64,000 nucleotides of DNA from Salibacter sp031581065 (GTDB taxonomy: Bacteria > Bacteroidota > Bacteroidia > Flavobacteriales_G > Salibacteraceae), in the NCBI RefSeq assembly GCF_031581065.1, contig NZ_JAVLBN010000003.1, positions 48,635 to 112,634 of the forward strand. The letters are read 5' to 3'. Below the pieces are notes generated by a model, which had not been told where the DNA came from, did not search any database, and saw only the letters and a list, made by a program, of their open reading frames with translations. The number at the start of each line of letters is the position of its first letter. Position 1 is the stretch's first letter. A program made the position numbers and the translations under genes. This document shows positions 8,888-18,223 of this stretch, one piece after another.

Positions 8888-11509
8888 ATGAACAACATTA
8901 GATTTCTGCTTTTAGCATCCTTAATTTTTATGTCTGCAAACCAAGTGTTTTCTCACTCTGTACAAACATTTTGGGAAGAAAGGAATAATGGATCTATTCG
9001 ATTTTGGTTAGAGCATTGGCATGGTCAACCATCCCAAGGTTCACTTTCAAATTTCTACATAGTTGTTGATCAAGGGTCAGGCAATCAAAATGTCACAGCT
9101 ACTGGAGCAGTGAACAACACCTCTTTCAGTAATTTACCTGTTCAAGGATCCGTACAAAACCGATCAACCTGTTACGCAGCAAATAGTTACAATAACTGGG
9201 TTTATTACGATTTTTATCCAGCTTCGTGTAACCAATCTTTGACAATTACATTTGTTGATGGCCCACCTGCTGAGACAACACCAGCTTGTAATGGACTTTT
9301 TGGTTTCTCAGTAACTAAAACCTTCAATGATAATGCTGCGCCAACTATTGTTGCCAATGATTTAAATGTGAGTACATCATCAACGAATTGCTCTTATGTA
9401 GCGGGGTCGTTTTCAAATGTTACTGTAACAGATAATTGTGATTCAAATCCTAATGTTTCTTACAGTATTAACAATCAGTCAATTAACCCTTCAACTTACC
9501 AATTTCCTGTAGGCTCAACAACAGTTGATGTAACAGCATCTGATAATACAGGTGTACCAACTAATAACACTTCAACATCATCTTTTAACGTTGTAGTTTC
9601 AGACAATATTAGTCCTACCGTCCAGGCGCAAAACATAACTATACAACTCGATTCCAATGGACAGGCTACAATTTCCACATCAGATGTCGAAAATGGGTCA
9701 TCCGATAATTGTACAACTCCTACATTAAGTTTAGATAAAACAACTTTTGATTGCAATGATCTAGGTGCAAATACGGTTACACTTTCTGCAGATGATGGGA
9801 ATGGGAATATTTCAGCTGTTTCAGCAACTGTTACAGTATCAGATAGTATAGCACCATCAGCAATTTCTCAGGATATTACAGTATATCTCGATGCAAATGG
9901 CCAGGCAAGTATAACAACCAATGATATCGATAACGGATCAAGTGACAATTGCTCGATAAGTAGTATGACACTTGACCAAACGAGTTTCACTTGTGCGGAT
10001 ACCGGTCAAAATACGGTTACTTTAACCGTAACAGACGGCAGCAACAATGTGTCAACATCTTCAGCTGTTGTAACAGTTGAAGACACAATAGCGCCCAATA
10101 TCCAAACTCAAAGTGTAACAGTTTACCTCGACAGTTTAGGTCAGGCAAGTACAACAGCTATGAGTATAGATGCTGGCAGCAGTGATAATTGTGCTATTGA
10201 CACCATGTTCTTAAGTGAAAGTAACTTTGATTGTTCACACATCGGCACAAACACGGTACAGTTGATTGCTACTGATGTTAATGGTAATACTGATTCATCA
10301 AGTGCTATTGTAACAGTTGAAGATACTATTGCTCCTGAGGTAATAACTCAGGGTGTAACCCTTTATCTGGATAGTACAGGAACGGCAGTACTAACGCCAT
10401 CGGTATTTGATAATGGTTCTAATGATAATTGTTCAATAGACAGTATGAGCTTGAGTCAGGATACATTCACATGCTCTGATTTAGGCTTACATGTTGTTGA
10501 TTTACATGCAACAGATCAGAGTGGTAACGGTGCAACATCAAATGCTCTTGTTTCTGTTACAGACACCATAGCTCCCCTGTTGAGATCTTTCTCCAACATA
10601 ACAGTTTATCTTGACAGCTCTGGCACTGCCTCAATTGATGCGGGCATGCTCGATAGTAACTCAGTAGATAACTGTAATTTAGATACTATTTATCTATCTC
10701 GTACAACGTTGGCATGTGCTGACCTTGGAAGCACAACAGTAGAGTTAATTGGAAAAGATAGATCGATGAACGAATCGCGATTACTGGTAAACATAACTGT
10801 AGAGGACACACTTGCTCCTTCGATTGAGTGTCCATCGAGCTTTGATGCATGTGCCGGTATAGTGGACTTCCCAGATGCTGTCAGCAACGATAACTGTACC
10901 AGTACAGTAACTAATACAGGGAATGTTTTTTCAGGAGACAGTTTAACAGAAGGTGAATATGTAACATCATTTGAGGCTGTTGATGAAGCGGGCAATGTGG
11001 CTAGTTGTACAACAAGTTTTAGTGTCAATGCTATTCCAGAAGTGGATCTTGGAGCAGACACAGCAGTTGGCCCAGGTCATGTTGTGAGTTTTTCAGTAAA
11101 TGATACAGTCAGCGAATACCTTTGGAGTACAGGAGATACAACCAGATCTCTTGATCTAAAAGTATTGACAGACACAACCGTTTGGATTAGTGTAACTGAC
11201 AGTAATAGCTGTACAGGATCAGATACAGCAACTGTTACCATTCTCACAGGTATAAAGGGATCTGAAAAAACTCTTAATGTGAGTGCTTATCCAAACCCAA
11301 CCAGAGGTGAAGTAAAAGTTGAATTGCTTGGGGTAGAAAATTTGAATTACCATTTAATAGATATGGCAGGAAGAATACTCCAAAGCGGTAATATGCAATC
11401 GGGTTTAAACCGATTAGATATAAGCAGATATGCAACATCAGTTTATTATCTTCAGCTTCAAAATGAACAAGGAGAAGGTATAAAGGTTATACGATTGGTT
11501 AAGCAATAA
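8888..11509 (+). CDS. Secreted HYR-like repeat protein with type IX secretion sorting domain
   Basis: An 873-residue exported protein. Residues 1-22 are a signal peptide. An N-terminal domain of about 120 residues of unknown fold follows, with W-rich stretches and GSGNQNVTATG. A HYR-type Ig domain lies near 148-237. Five near-identical 80-residue modules follow (residues 238-638), each containing TIAP-like starts, YLDxxGxA, a DNC triplet and a FxC element; the two Cys per module could form a disulfide. A further HYR domain occupies about 639-715. The last 80 residues (YPNPTRGEVKVELL to VIRLVKQ) are a type A Por/T9SS C-terminal domain, so the protein is expected on the cell surface or in the medium. 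An adhesive role is inferred from the repeats only. Confidence 0.85.
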   Translation: MNNIRFLLLASLIFMSANQVFSHSVQTFWEERNNGSIRFWLEHWHGQPSQGSLSNFYIVVDQGSGNQNVTATGAVNNTSFSNLPVQGSVQNRSTCYAANSYNNWVYYDFYPASCNQSLTITFVDGPPAETTPACNGLFGFSVTKTFNDNAAPTIVANDLNVSTSSTNCSYVAGSFSNVTVTDNCDSNPNVSYSINNQSINPSTYQFPVGSTTVDVTASDNTGVPTNNTSTSSFNVVVSDNISPTVQAQNITIQLDSNGQATISTSDVENGSSDNCTTPTLSLDKTTFDCNDLGANTVTLSADDGNGNISAVSATVTVSDSIAPSAISQDITVYLDANGQASITTNDIDNGSSDNCSISSMTLDQTSFTCADTGQNTVTLTVTDGSNNVSTSSAVVTVEDTIAPNIQTQSVTVYLDSLGQASTTAMSIDAGSSDNCAIDTMFLSESNFDCSHIGTNTVQLIATDVNGNTDSSSAIVTVEDTIAPEVITQGVTLYLDSTGTAVLTPSVFDNGSNDNCSIDSMSLSQDTFTCSDLGLHVVDLHATDQSGNGATSNALVSVTDTIAPLLRSFSNITVYLDSSGTASIDAGMLDSNSVDNCNLDTIYLSRTTLACADLGSTTVELIGKDRSMNESRLLVNITVEDTLAPSIECPSSFDACAGIVDFPDAVSNDNCTSTVTNTGNVFSGDSLTEGEYVTSFEAVDEAGNVASCTTSFSVNAIPEVDLGADTAVGPGHVVSFSVNDTVSEYLWSTGDTTRSLDLKVLTDTTVWISVTDSNSCTGSDTATVTILTGIKGSEKTLNVSAYPNPTRGEVKVELLGVENLNYHLIDMAGRILQSGNMQSGLNRLDISRYATSVYYLQLQNEQGEGIKVIRLVKQ
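9599..10801 (+). repeat. Five tandem 80-codon repeats
   Basis: In-frame repeats start at 9599, 9839, 10079, 10319 and 10559; four units are exactly 240 bp and the last is 243 bp. They share GSSDNC-like, YLDxxG and TIAP elements at the protein level but have diverged at the DNA level. This suggests an old expansion rather than a recent duplication. Confidence 0.85.
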
Positions 11510-11550
11510 TTTCCAAGGTTTAGTTTAGTTTAACCATGTTTGTTAGGTAT

Positions 11551-11586
11551 AGCAGGCTTGATTTATTTCAAGCCTGCTTTTTTTTT
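11551..11586 (+). terminator. Intrinsic terminator of the secreted repeat gene
   Basis: AGCAGGCTTGA at 11551-11561 pairs perfectly with TCAAGCCTGCT at 11568-11578 (11 bp, 6-nt loop), followed by nine T. It lies 41 bp after the stop codon. Confidence 0.92.
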
Positions 11587-11679
11587 AACTCAGAAGCAAT
11601 ATCCAGTTAATCCAACATCCAGCTAAGTAAAAATCATTCATTTGTTATAAATTCGCCAACTTAAGAATTAATTGACAAT

Positions 11680-13749
11680 TTGAAATTTAAGCTAAGCAAA
11701 ATAAAGCCTCAGGATACTGAGTTTTACGAAATATTATTCAACTATTTCGAAAATCAAGACAATGAGGTGTTTTGTTTTTTAGCCTTTGATTTAGAAGAAT
11801 ATGTGTTTTCAAACAAAATCAAAAGTCATCTAAATCTAGACAATGAGCAAGTCAAAGCTATACTAAATCAAGGTATTGACCCGGTTTATGAGGGTTACGT
11901 AGAGAGTCTTGGTAAATTCGGCATTGGAGAAAGAAGGAGATTTCTTCGAGTAGATTTAAATTTGAATCAAGAAACTAAACCATTTGTTACAACAAAATTA
12001 GTTGACTTTACCCCTATTGGCCTAGATTTTATTTTATTCGTTCTGTTCCCTTCAAAATTGTTCTCACCTAAGAAAATTAATGAGAATATAATAAAGTTTA
12101 TATACGAACCCTCTCACTCTGTAGGCTTATTGAATAATGATACAATCACCCTTTCAAACTCAACGAGTTTGAAGCTTGAAAATGTTAAAGTAAAGACCCA
12201 GACAGAGTATAAAGGAAGAAAAATAATCTTTTTTCAAAACCCGAATTCAAACTACCTCAATGAGCTTATTAAAGATTTTAGTGAAGTCCTAAAAAGTAGG
12301 GACGAACAAATTCATTACAGAGAGTTACTGACAGAGTCTATCTTCTCAGGTTATTGGGATTGGAACATCAAAACAAATTATGAGTATCTCAGCCCACAAT
12401 TCAAAGCTATGTTTGGGTATGATGTTGATGAAATGGAACATTCTCCAGAGTCATGGCAAAAGATCGCTTACAAAGAAGACTTACCTAAACTATTCGCAGA
12501 ATTTGAAAAACATGTAGGTTCTAGAGGAGCCAAGCCGTTTTCCTCAATTACAAGATTTTATCATAAAGAAGGACATACTAAATACGTTTTATGTAGCGGG
12601 AGGGTTGTTGAGTGGGATGAGGACTGGAAACCAAAAAGAGCAATTGGTACCCATGTCGATTTGACCGAGCAATTTGAAACTAGAAAAAAACTAGATCAAA
12701 AAACAGAGGAAGCGCATAATATTTTTAGTTTTTCAAACTCATTGTTCTTTTTGATTGATAAGGAAGGAGAGATAGTTTGGAACTCACCTAATATCAAGGA
12801 GAAGCTCAAAACTTCTAAAGGTGACTTAACCGGAAAGTCTGTTTTAACACTACTAAATCGAAAATCAGACACAATAAGCTCCTTTTTAGAAGATAAAATT
12901 GAAATTAAATCTGCACAAAATGAAAGGTGGTATGAAGTCTTTGCAACTGAAATTAGGCAGCACCTAGAAAATGAGAATGTTGATAGTGCAAAATATTTTT
13001 TTCAACTCCAGGATATTACTGAAAGAAAAAAAGCTGAAGAAATTTACAAGAAAAATTTAGAAAAGGAAGAGAAAATTATTGAGCAGCAAAAAGTTTTTCT
13101 TTCTGCGAGTTCTCATATTTTGAGAACTCCACTTTCTGTAATTAACACCAATATAGAGATTATAAAAGAAAAACTTAAAGCTTTAGAACTATCTAATAAG
13201 TTCTCTAACATAGAGGTTATTCAAAATCAAGTTAAAAAGATCAATGGTCTGATCTCTGATATGACAGAATATACCAATGTTAAAGAAAGAGAAAAGTCAA
13301 AAGTTAACGGAGAAGAGTTAATCGACTTAATAGTTGAAGAAGCTAGAGATCATGAAATAGGTTTCTCTGTAGAAACAAGGACATCTTTGAAAAATTACTA
13401 TACTAAGTCAAATAAAGTTAACCTGGCAAACCTATTAAACACTTATTTTACTTTAATAAATGTAGGCGGAGAGCAAAATCATTCATGTGAAATATACAGG
13501 TCAGGAAATGAGTTGTGTGTTGTTTCCCGTGGTGGTTTAATTGAAGGGTTTCACAACATTGTTAAAAAACACTTTAGTGACGATAGTACTTTTGATATAG
13601 ATCATATGTCTAGTAAAATAATAGAGTTACAGTTTAAATTTGAATTTTTTATAGAATTGGTCAATATTGAGCTATTAAAATTCAATTTTAAAGAGGCTGA
13701 CGATAACACAATCTCTTATAAATTAGCATTTAATCTATATGAAAACTAG
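11680..13749 (+). CDS. PAS-domain histidine kinase-like protein without a recognisable ATPase
   Basis: A 689-residue cytoplasmic signalling protein. Residues 1-200 are of unknown fold, perhaps a degenerate sensory domain. A PAS_3-type domain spans about 213-335 (SGYWDWNI to THVDLTEQ) and a second PAS about 347-455, ending in DITERKKAEE. A DHp helix pair carries the H-box SSHILRTPLS with His479. The C-terminal 150 residues sit where HATPase_c should be, but no N box, DxGxG, F box or GxGLG motif is visible. It may therefore be unable to phosphorylate itself. The only start is TTG at 11680, and no signal peptide or membrane segment is seen. It overlaps the next gene by 11 bp, so the two are probably co-translated. 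Codon use is more AT-rich than in the housekeeping genes. Confidence 0.75.
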   Translation: MKFKLSKIKPQDTEFYEILFNYFENQDNEVFCFLAFDLEEYVFSNKIKSHLNLDNEQVKAILNQGIDPVYEGYVESLGKFGIGERRRFLRVDLNLNQETKPFVTTKLVDFTPIGLDFILFVLFPSKLFSPKKINENIIKFIYEPSHSVGLLNNDTITLSNSTSLKLENVKVKTQTEYKGRKIIFFQNPNSNYLNELIKDFSEVLKSRDEQIHYRELLTESIFSGYWDWNIKTNYEYLSPQFKAMFGYDVDEMEHSPESWQKIAYKEDLPKLFAEFEKHVGSRGAKPFSSITRFYHKEGHTKYVLCSGRVVEWDEDWKPKRAIGTHVDLTEQFETRKKLDQKTEEAHNIFSFSNSLFFLIDKEGEIVWNSPNIKEKLKTSKGDLTGKSVLTLLNRKSDTISSFLEDKIEIKSAQNERWYEVFATEIRQHLENENVDSAKYFFQLQDITERKKAEEIYKKNLEKEEKIIEQQKVFLSASSHILRTPLSVINTNIEIIKEKLKALELSNKFSNIEVIQNQVKKINGLISDMTEYTNVKEREKSKVNGEELIDLIVEEARDHEIGFSVETRTSLKNYYTKSNKVNLANLLNTYFTLINVGGEQNHSCEIYRSGNELCVVSRGGLIEGFHNIVKKHFSDDSTFDIDHMSSKIIELQFKFEFFIELVNIELLKFNFKEADDNTISYKLAFNLYEN

Positions 13750-14776
13750 AAATATTTTAGTTGTAGAAGACGAACTGGATCTTTTAAACTCTATTAGAGA
13801 TATATTAGAACTCAAAGGTTATCACGTATTTGACTTTTCAAACCCACAAAGTGCTCTAAATTATATCAACGAAAACAAAAATCAAATTGATCTCATTTTA
13901 AGTGATATAATGATGCCTGAAATGAGTGGTTTTGAATTTTTGAGAGAAATAAGATCTAATTCTGAGCTCGATCTTATTCCATTTGTTTTCCTAACTGCTA
14001 AAATTAAAGAGGACGATGTAAGGTACGGCTTTGCCCTGGGTGCTGATGATTACTTAAAAAAACCATTCGAGATTTCCATTTTATCAAATTCTATTTCTGC
14101 ACAGCTAAAGAAAAGAGATTCTTTTTTAGCGCTACTTGAGGAGAATAGTAAAAAAGTAAAAGTAGCTACAAACACATTTGATCAATTGTCCTTTTTTAAC
14201 AGTCATCTTTTACGTGCACCTTTAGCTAATATTTCAACTATTTTAGAAGAAAAGAACTCTTTAAACGAAGAAGAAACACAGTACATTAAAGGACAAGCAA
14301 AGAGAATTGACAGGGCTGTCATGTTATTGACCTCTAAAATGAGCAGGTTCAAAGGTGAAATGGATTACCAGGTCAAAAAATTACCTGACTTCAACTTACT
14401 TGAGGAAGTAGTTTTTGTAGACGATGACAACTTCCAGTTACAACATATTAAAATGTTGTTTGAAAGGTTTTTTCCTCACATAAAACTCAGTAGTTTTTCA
14501 AACCCTCTTGAAGTGATCAACATTAAAGATGAACCCCAATTGCTAATTACAGATATTAACATGCCTGAAATGTCAGGTTTTGAGCTTTTAGAGACCCTTT
14601 CTTCCAAGGGATTTCATCCACCTACAGTAATACTTACAAGCAGTATTGACTTAAATGATTTGGAAAAAGCTATGTCATTTGAGAATGTTTTTCAATTCTT
14701 AAGAAAACCATTTACGCCTACTGATTTTGAAAAGGCTTTTATCAATAATAAAGGTGAGCCAGGAAGCATCTCATAA
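13739..14776 (+). CDS. REC-DHp-REC signalling protein
   Basis: A 345-residue protein with two receiver domains and no DNA-binding domain. The first receiver (about 1-125) has the phospho-acceptor Asp56 in LSDIMMPEMSG, the acidic pair in VVEDE and Lys108 in LKKPF. A helical section (about 145-205) contains FFNSHLLRAPLANI, which resembles a kinase H-box with His156, but no ATPase follows. The second receiver (about 222-345) has Asp272 in ITDINMPEMSG and a conserved KPF. The layout suggests a phosphate-shuttling or scaffold protein acting with the ATPase-less kinase encoded just upstream, which it overlaps by 11 bp. Whether His156 accepts phosphate is inference. Confidence 0.8.
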   Translation: MKTRNILVVEDELDLLNSIRDILELKGYHVFDFSNPQSALNYINENKNQIDLILSDIMMPEMSGFEFLREIRSNSELDLIPFVFLTAKIKEDDVRYGFALGADDYLKKPFEISILSNSISAQLKKRDSFLALLEENSKKVKVATNTFDQLSFFNSHLLRAPLANISTILEEKNSLNEEETQYIKGQAKRIDRAVMLLTSKMSRFKGEMDYQVKKLPDFNLLEEVVFVDDDNFQLQHIKMLFERFFPHIKLSSFSNPLEVINIKDEPQLLITDINMPEMSGFELLETLSSKGFHPPTVILTSSIDLNDLEKAMSFENVFQFLRKPFTPTDFEKAFINNKGEPGSIS

Positions 14777-14779
14777 AGA

Positions 14780-16975
14780 CTATCTATCTTTAAAGACTAC
14801 AAAGGATGAGGTACCCTTGTTAACATTTGATTCTATCATAATTCCAGCATCTTGCATGTTAGCTGCTTTTTTACAGATCAAAAGCCCTAATCCGGTACCT
14901 TCATAATTTTTCGTGTTAGACCCTCTAAAAAAAGGTTTAAAAAGTGAAGCTTTATCTTTTTCGGGTATTCCTATTCCATTATCTGTAACACTTAATTTGA
15001 TGAATTTCTCTTCTTTTTTGCAGTTTATTTTAACTTCACCTGTGGAATATTTTAACGAGTTGTCAATGAAGTTTGTAAGGATTGTGGTTGTTAAATCAAT
15101 ATCCATTCTAACTTTTACATCAATACATAAGTCGAACTTGAGGCGCTTAAACTGATCCTCGTTGTTGTGATAATAACTCTTTAGTGATTGCTCTAATTTT
15201 TTTAATGGAATTTTTTTCAAATGTGAAGCTCTGAAGTTATCGCTGTCCAACTTACTATTCTCTAAAAGGTTGGCAATTATGTCGAGAAGTTTATTCAGCT
15301 GTTTTTTTATTCGTAAAAAGTATTTGCTTTTGTCAATGTTTTTGAAAGATGAATTGAGTAATTCAAGGTTCGTTAAGATAGTTGAAATAGGGGTTTTAAG
15401 CTGATGACTTCCCATATCAATTATGGACTTCTCTAAATTGATTAACTCTTGTGATTTACGAAGCACCTCCACTTTTTCTTTTTCGAGTTCTCTTCTCTTC
15501 GAGATGTCCCTGGATGTTGAAACTATTTCGATTAGCCTCCCATCTTCATATATTCCTTTAGCATTAGTTTCAAGAATTATTTTATCACCATTTTTTCTAA
15601 ACATTTCAATCTCACCTTCATAATGCGTGATCTCTTTATTTATCAATTTGACTAGTAAAGAATCTAATACTTCTCTTTTTTGTGTCGAAGTGGTCATTTC
15701 AAATGGATTTTTACCAATCAGCTCTTCCGGTTCATAACCTAGTACATTTTTGACTGATGCTCCAATAAACTTTATCTTTACATTCGGTTTATGTATACAT
15801 ATAATATCAGAATTATATTTAGAAATAGAGTTCAATAATTTTGATTGATAATCTTTTTCTCTATTAAGCTTGAACTCTTTAGTGATATCAATAAGTATGA
15901 TCTCAAAGCTATTACCAGTTTTAGATTCAAACTTGTCTGCATATACTTGTAGCCATTTGTTGTCAGTTTTTGATTTGGCTTTGAATTTAATTCTTTCGTG
16001 ATGAGAGTTATTTTCAAAGAATTTGCAAATCTTATCCTTATCAAAGTCTGTTATTAAATCCTTTAACTTGCCTCCTTCAAGTTCAGAATTATTTAGAATT
16101 TTATAAGCTCCTCTGTTGGCATAGTTGATTGTACAGTTTTTATCTAATTGAAGAAGCCCAACTGATGTAGTTTCGATTAATCTTTGATATTTCTTACGGA
16201 GATTTTCTTCTCTTTCTTTAGAGTTTCTCAACTCAGTTACATTTTCAGAAACTGCAAAAATCATTCTTTCACCCCGGAAATTGAAAGGCGATTTAGTTGT
16301 GCGGTATATGCGATTTTCTCCCTTGTAGGTGGTGAAATCCTCATACTTGGTTAACGACTTATTTTTGTTCAGAACCTCTCTTTCAAAGCTATCAAATTGA
16401 TCCAGTTCACTTTTAACTTTATGAACTTCACTGTTATTGAAATTTTCTATTTCTTCTTTATCTTTTCCAAACAGATCAGCAACAGCTTGATTTACTTTTA
16501 TAAAGTCACCATTTGAATTCTTGACAAAAATCAAAGATGGACTTAGATCAAAAATGTTGTTTAAAAATTGAGCAGTTTCCCTCTGCAGTTTATAATTTCT
16601 GTGTTCCTCATCAACGTTTCTCATTAAGCCAACGACATATACAGGCTTATTATTCTCGAATTTTGCCTTACCCTGGTGTTCAGTATAAATGATGGTTCCA
16701 TCTTTTTTGACCATCCTGTATATTGTCTTCTCAAAATAATCTGTATGTTTTTTTAAATGCTCATTGACGGGCTTTAAGGCTTTTTCTAAATCTTCAGGTA
16801 GAACATGTGATTCGTATGTCTTAAAAGTAGTATCGAGCTCTGAGGAATCCTCATATCCCAGTAGTTGACCCCAGCTCTTAGAATAATAAACTGTGTCTGT
16901 ACACAAATCCCACTTCCATATTCCAATATTTTGTTTTTCAGTTAGCAGATCAAACAATTCTTTTTCGTAAAGCAT
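14780..16975 (-). CDS. Four-PAS sensor histidine kinase, cytoplasmic
   Basis: A 731-residue kinase without membrane segments. Four PAS domains lie at about 1-125, 140-255, 265-385 and 390-500; the first and last are PAS_3/PAC-like (DISKRRELEKEK at the end). The DHp domain has H-box MGSHQLKTPIS with His524. The ATPase is complete: N box FIDNSLKY, G1 DNGIGI, F box FKPFFRGS and G2 GTGLGL. It lies 6 bp downstream of the REC-AraC regulator and is surely its partner. It converges with the REC-DHp-REC gene with 3 bp between the stops. As the only complete kinase nearby, it might also feed the ATPase-less pair. The signal sensed is unknown. Confidence 0.92.
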   Translation of the reverse strand: MLYEKELFDLLTEKQNIGIWKWDLCTDTVYYSKSWGQLLGYEDSSELDTTFKTYESHVLPEDLEKALKPVNEHLKKHTDYFEKTIYRMVKKDGTIIYTEHQGKAKFENNKPVYVVGLMRNVDEEHRNYKLQRETAQFLNNIFDLSPSLIFVKNSNGDFIKVNQAVADLFGKDKEEIENFNNSEVHKVKSELDQFDSFEREVLNKNKSLTKYEDFTTYKGENRIYRTTKSPFNFRGERMIFAVSENVTELRNSKEREENLRKKYQRLIETTSVGLLQLDKNCTINYANRGAYKILNNSELEGGKLKDLITDFDKDKICKFFENNSHHERIKFKAKSKTDNKWLQVYADKFESKTGNSFEIILIDITKEFKLNREKDYQSKLLNSISKYNSDIICIHKPNVKIKFIGASVKNVLGYEPEELIGKNPFEMTTSTQKREVLDSLLVKLINKEITHYEGEIEMFRKNGDKIILETNAKGIYEDGRLIEIVSTSRDISKRRELEKEKVEVLRKSQELINLEKSIIDMGSHQLKTPISTILTNLELLNSSFKNIDKSKYFLRIKKQLNKLLDIIANLLENSKLDSDNFRASHLKKIPLKKLEQSLKSYYHNNEDQFKRLKFDLCIDVKVRMDIDLTTTILTNFIDNSLKYSTGEVKINCKKEEKFIKLSVTDNGIGIPEKDKASLFKPFFRGSNTKNYEGTGLGLLICKKAANMQDAGIMIESNVNKGTSSFVVFKDR

Positions 16976-16981
16976 ATTAAA

Positions 16982-17725
16982 TCAATTTTTTTGGCTAAAC
17001 TTCTTCGGTGAAACTCTGTATTTGTCCTTAAAGCACTTTGAAAAATAAGATAGCGAGTTATACCCTACCATTGAGCTTATTTCTGAAATAGTGTTTGAAT
17101 TCTGCTTAATCAAATGTGCAGCTCTCTCCAATTTAAAATTGTTTATAAACTCAGAGTAGTTTTGACCTGTTACGCGTTTAATTTTTTTCTGAACAGCTGA
17201 AGGGCTCAGATTTAGTAAGTTCGCCATTTTTTCCAATCCAAAGTCAGAGTCACCACTATGCTTTTGCACTTGATTTTTAACTTCTTCAAGAAATGAGATG
17301 TCCTTATCTTTATGGTATTCGTGATCAGGAGTTTGAATTATCTTTTTTATTTGACCCCTTTTTCTTTCTATGATGTTGTTAATTAGGTTAATGAATACTT
17401 CGTTATCAAAGGGCTTGTTTAAAAAATAATCACTCCCTTTTTTAAGGGAGCTACTGTAATCTTTTTCTATTTTTCTAGCTGTAATGATGATAATCGATAT
17501 GTGATCATATTGCTTTTTTGATCTTATTCGATCAAGTAATGTTAAACCATCCATCTCAGGCATCATGATATCTGAAATGATGATTTCTGGCTGATTGTAC
17601 TTAATTTCCTCAAGTACTTTTTTTGCCGAATCGAATAATGATACGTCAATATTCCTTAAGAGGAGTAACTCTTTTAAAGATTCTCCAAACCCCTTATCGT
17701 CTTCCACTAAAATCACATTTGACAT
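16982..17725 (-). CDS. Response regulator with AraC-type DNA-binding domain
   Basis: A 247-residue regulator. The receiver domain covers about 1-120 with the acidic pocket VEDD, phospho-acceptor Asp52 in ISDIMMPEMDG, T/S-type ITAR and Lys in LNKPF. A linker leads to an AraC/XylS-type double helix-turn-helix at about 150-245; the second HTH contains ISEISSMVGYNSLSYFSKCF, the family signature, ending in SPKKF. It is the first gene of a two-gene operon with the four-PAS kinase. Its promoter must lie in the 230 bp between it and the tRNA gene. Targets are unknown. Confidence 0.92.
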   Translation of the reverse strand: MSNVILVEDDKGFGESLKELLLLRNIDVSLFDSAKKVLEEIKYNQPEIIISDIMMPEMDGLTLLDRIRSKKQYDHISIIIITARKIEKDYSSSLKKGSDYFLNKPFDNEVFINLINNIIERKRGQIKKIIQTPDHEYHKDKDISFLEEVKNQVQKHSGDSDFGLEKMANLLNLSPSAVQKKIKRVTGQNYSEFINNFKLERAAHLIKQNSNTISEISSMVGYNSLSYFSKCFKDKYRVSPKKFSQKN

Positions 17726-17920
17726 TGTTCTTCAGGAATTTTTGTTCAAATTTTGAATTTTGGCTCTAGCCTTTCAATATTTGCTTAAAATTAAATCTTT
17801 TTTACTTTAGAATGAAAGCCGTTTTAAAATATACGGAATTTCTATTACTAATATTGAAATAACTTTAGGAAGGGTTTTGTTCGAGTCTATGGAGGGTTTT
17901 TTAGTGATCTGTATTAAGAC

Positions 17921-17955
17921 TAAATAAAAAGAGCAAGTGAGAACTTGCTCTTTTT
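17921..17955 (-). terminator. Terminator of tRNA-Leu
   Basis: AAAAAGAGCAAGT at 17926-17938 pairs perfectly with ACTTGCTCTTTTT at 17943-17955 around a GAGA loop (13 bp). On the minus strand the hairpin ends in a T-rich tract and lies 4 bp after the tRNA 3' end. Confidence 0.88.
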
Positions 17956-17959
17956 GTTG

Positions 17960-18043
17960 TACCCGGGGCGGGAATCGAACCCGCACGGTATTGCTACCAC
18001 TGGATTTTGAATCCAGCGCGTCTACCAATTCCGCCACCCGGGC
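17960..18043 (-). tRNA. tRNA-Leu (anticodon CAA)
   Basis: A type II tRNA of about 84 nt. The acceptor stem GCCCGGG pairs with CCCGGGT (one G-U), and the discriminator is A73 as required for leucine. The anticodon stem CTGGA/TCCAG encloses TTCAAAA, giving anticodon CAA for UUG codons. A long variable arm and the T-arm GGTTCGATTCC are present. CCA is not encoded. Confidence 0.96.
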
Positions 18044-18207
18044 AGATGTGTTTTGAATGAAGTGGAGCGCGAATTTATCAAAAAAATAAAACTGCAAGTC
18101 CTTTTTTACAGATTGATTTACCTTTGCATTATCAAAACCACTCAATTTCATACGGTTAAAGTTTTGGATAAATAGTATTAATTTGGTTAATTTGCAGCCC
18201 TTTTGGC

Positions 18208-18215
18208 AAAGGAGG
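18208..18215 (+). promoter_or_regulatory. Strong Shine-Dalgarno site of prs
   Basis: AAAGGAGG lies 8 nt before the ATG at 18224 and fixes that start. Such a full anti-16S match is uncommon in this phylum and in this window. Confidence 0.8.
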
Positions 18216-18223
18216 TCTAAGGC

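Noticed and set aside
9599..10801. Possible CRISPR-like periodicity
   Set aside because: The 240-bp period is in frame, encodes protein modules and has no short identical repeats or spacers.
10690..11061. 123-codon minus-strand frame inside the secreted repeat gene
   Set aside because: Antisense shadow of the repeat region; Ser/Thr/Val-rich from the repeat composition.
11680..17725. Mobile element or genomic island at the two-component clusters
   Set aside because: No integrase, transposase, direct repeats or attachment site is visible; the nearby tRNA-Leu is intact with its own terminator and shows no duplicated 3' end.
17807..18151. 114-codon minus-strand frame spanning the tRNA
   Set aside because: It reads straight through tRNA-Leu(CAA) and its terminator; a shadow of the tRNA.
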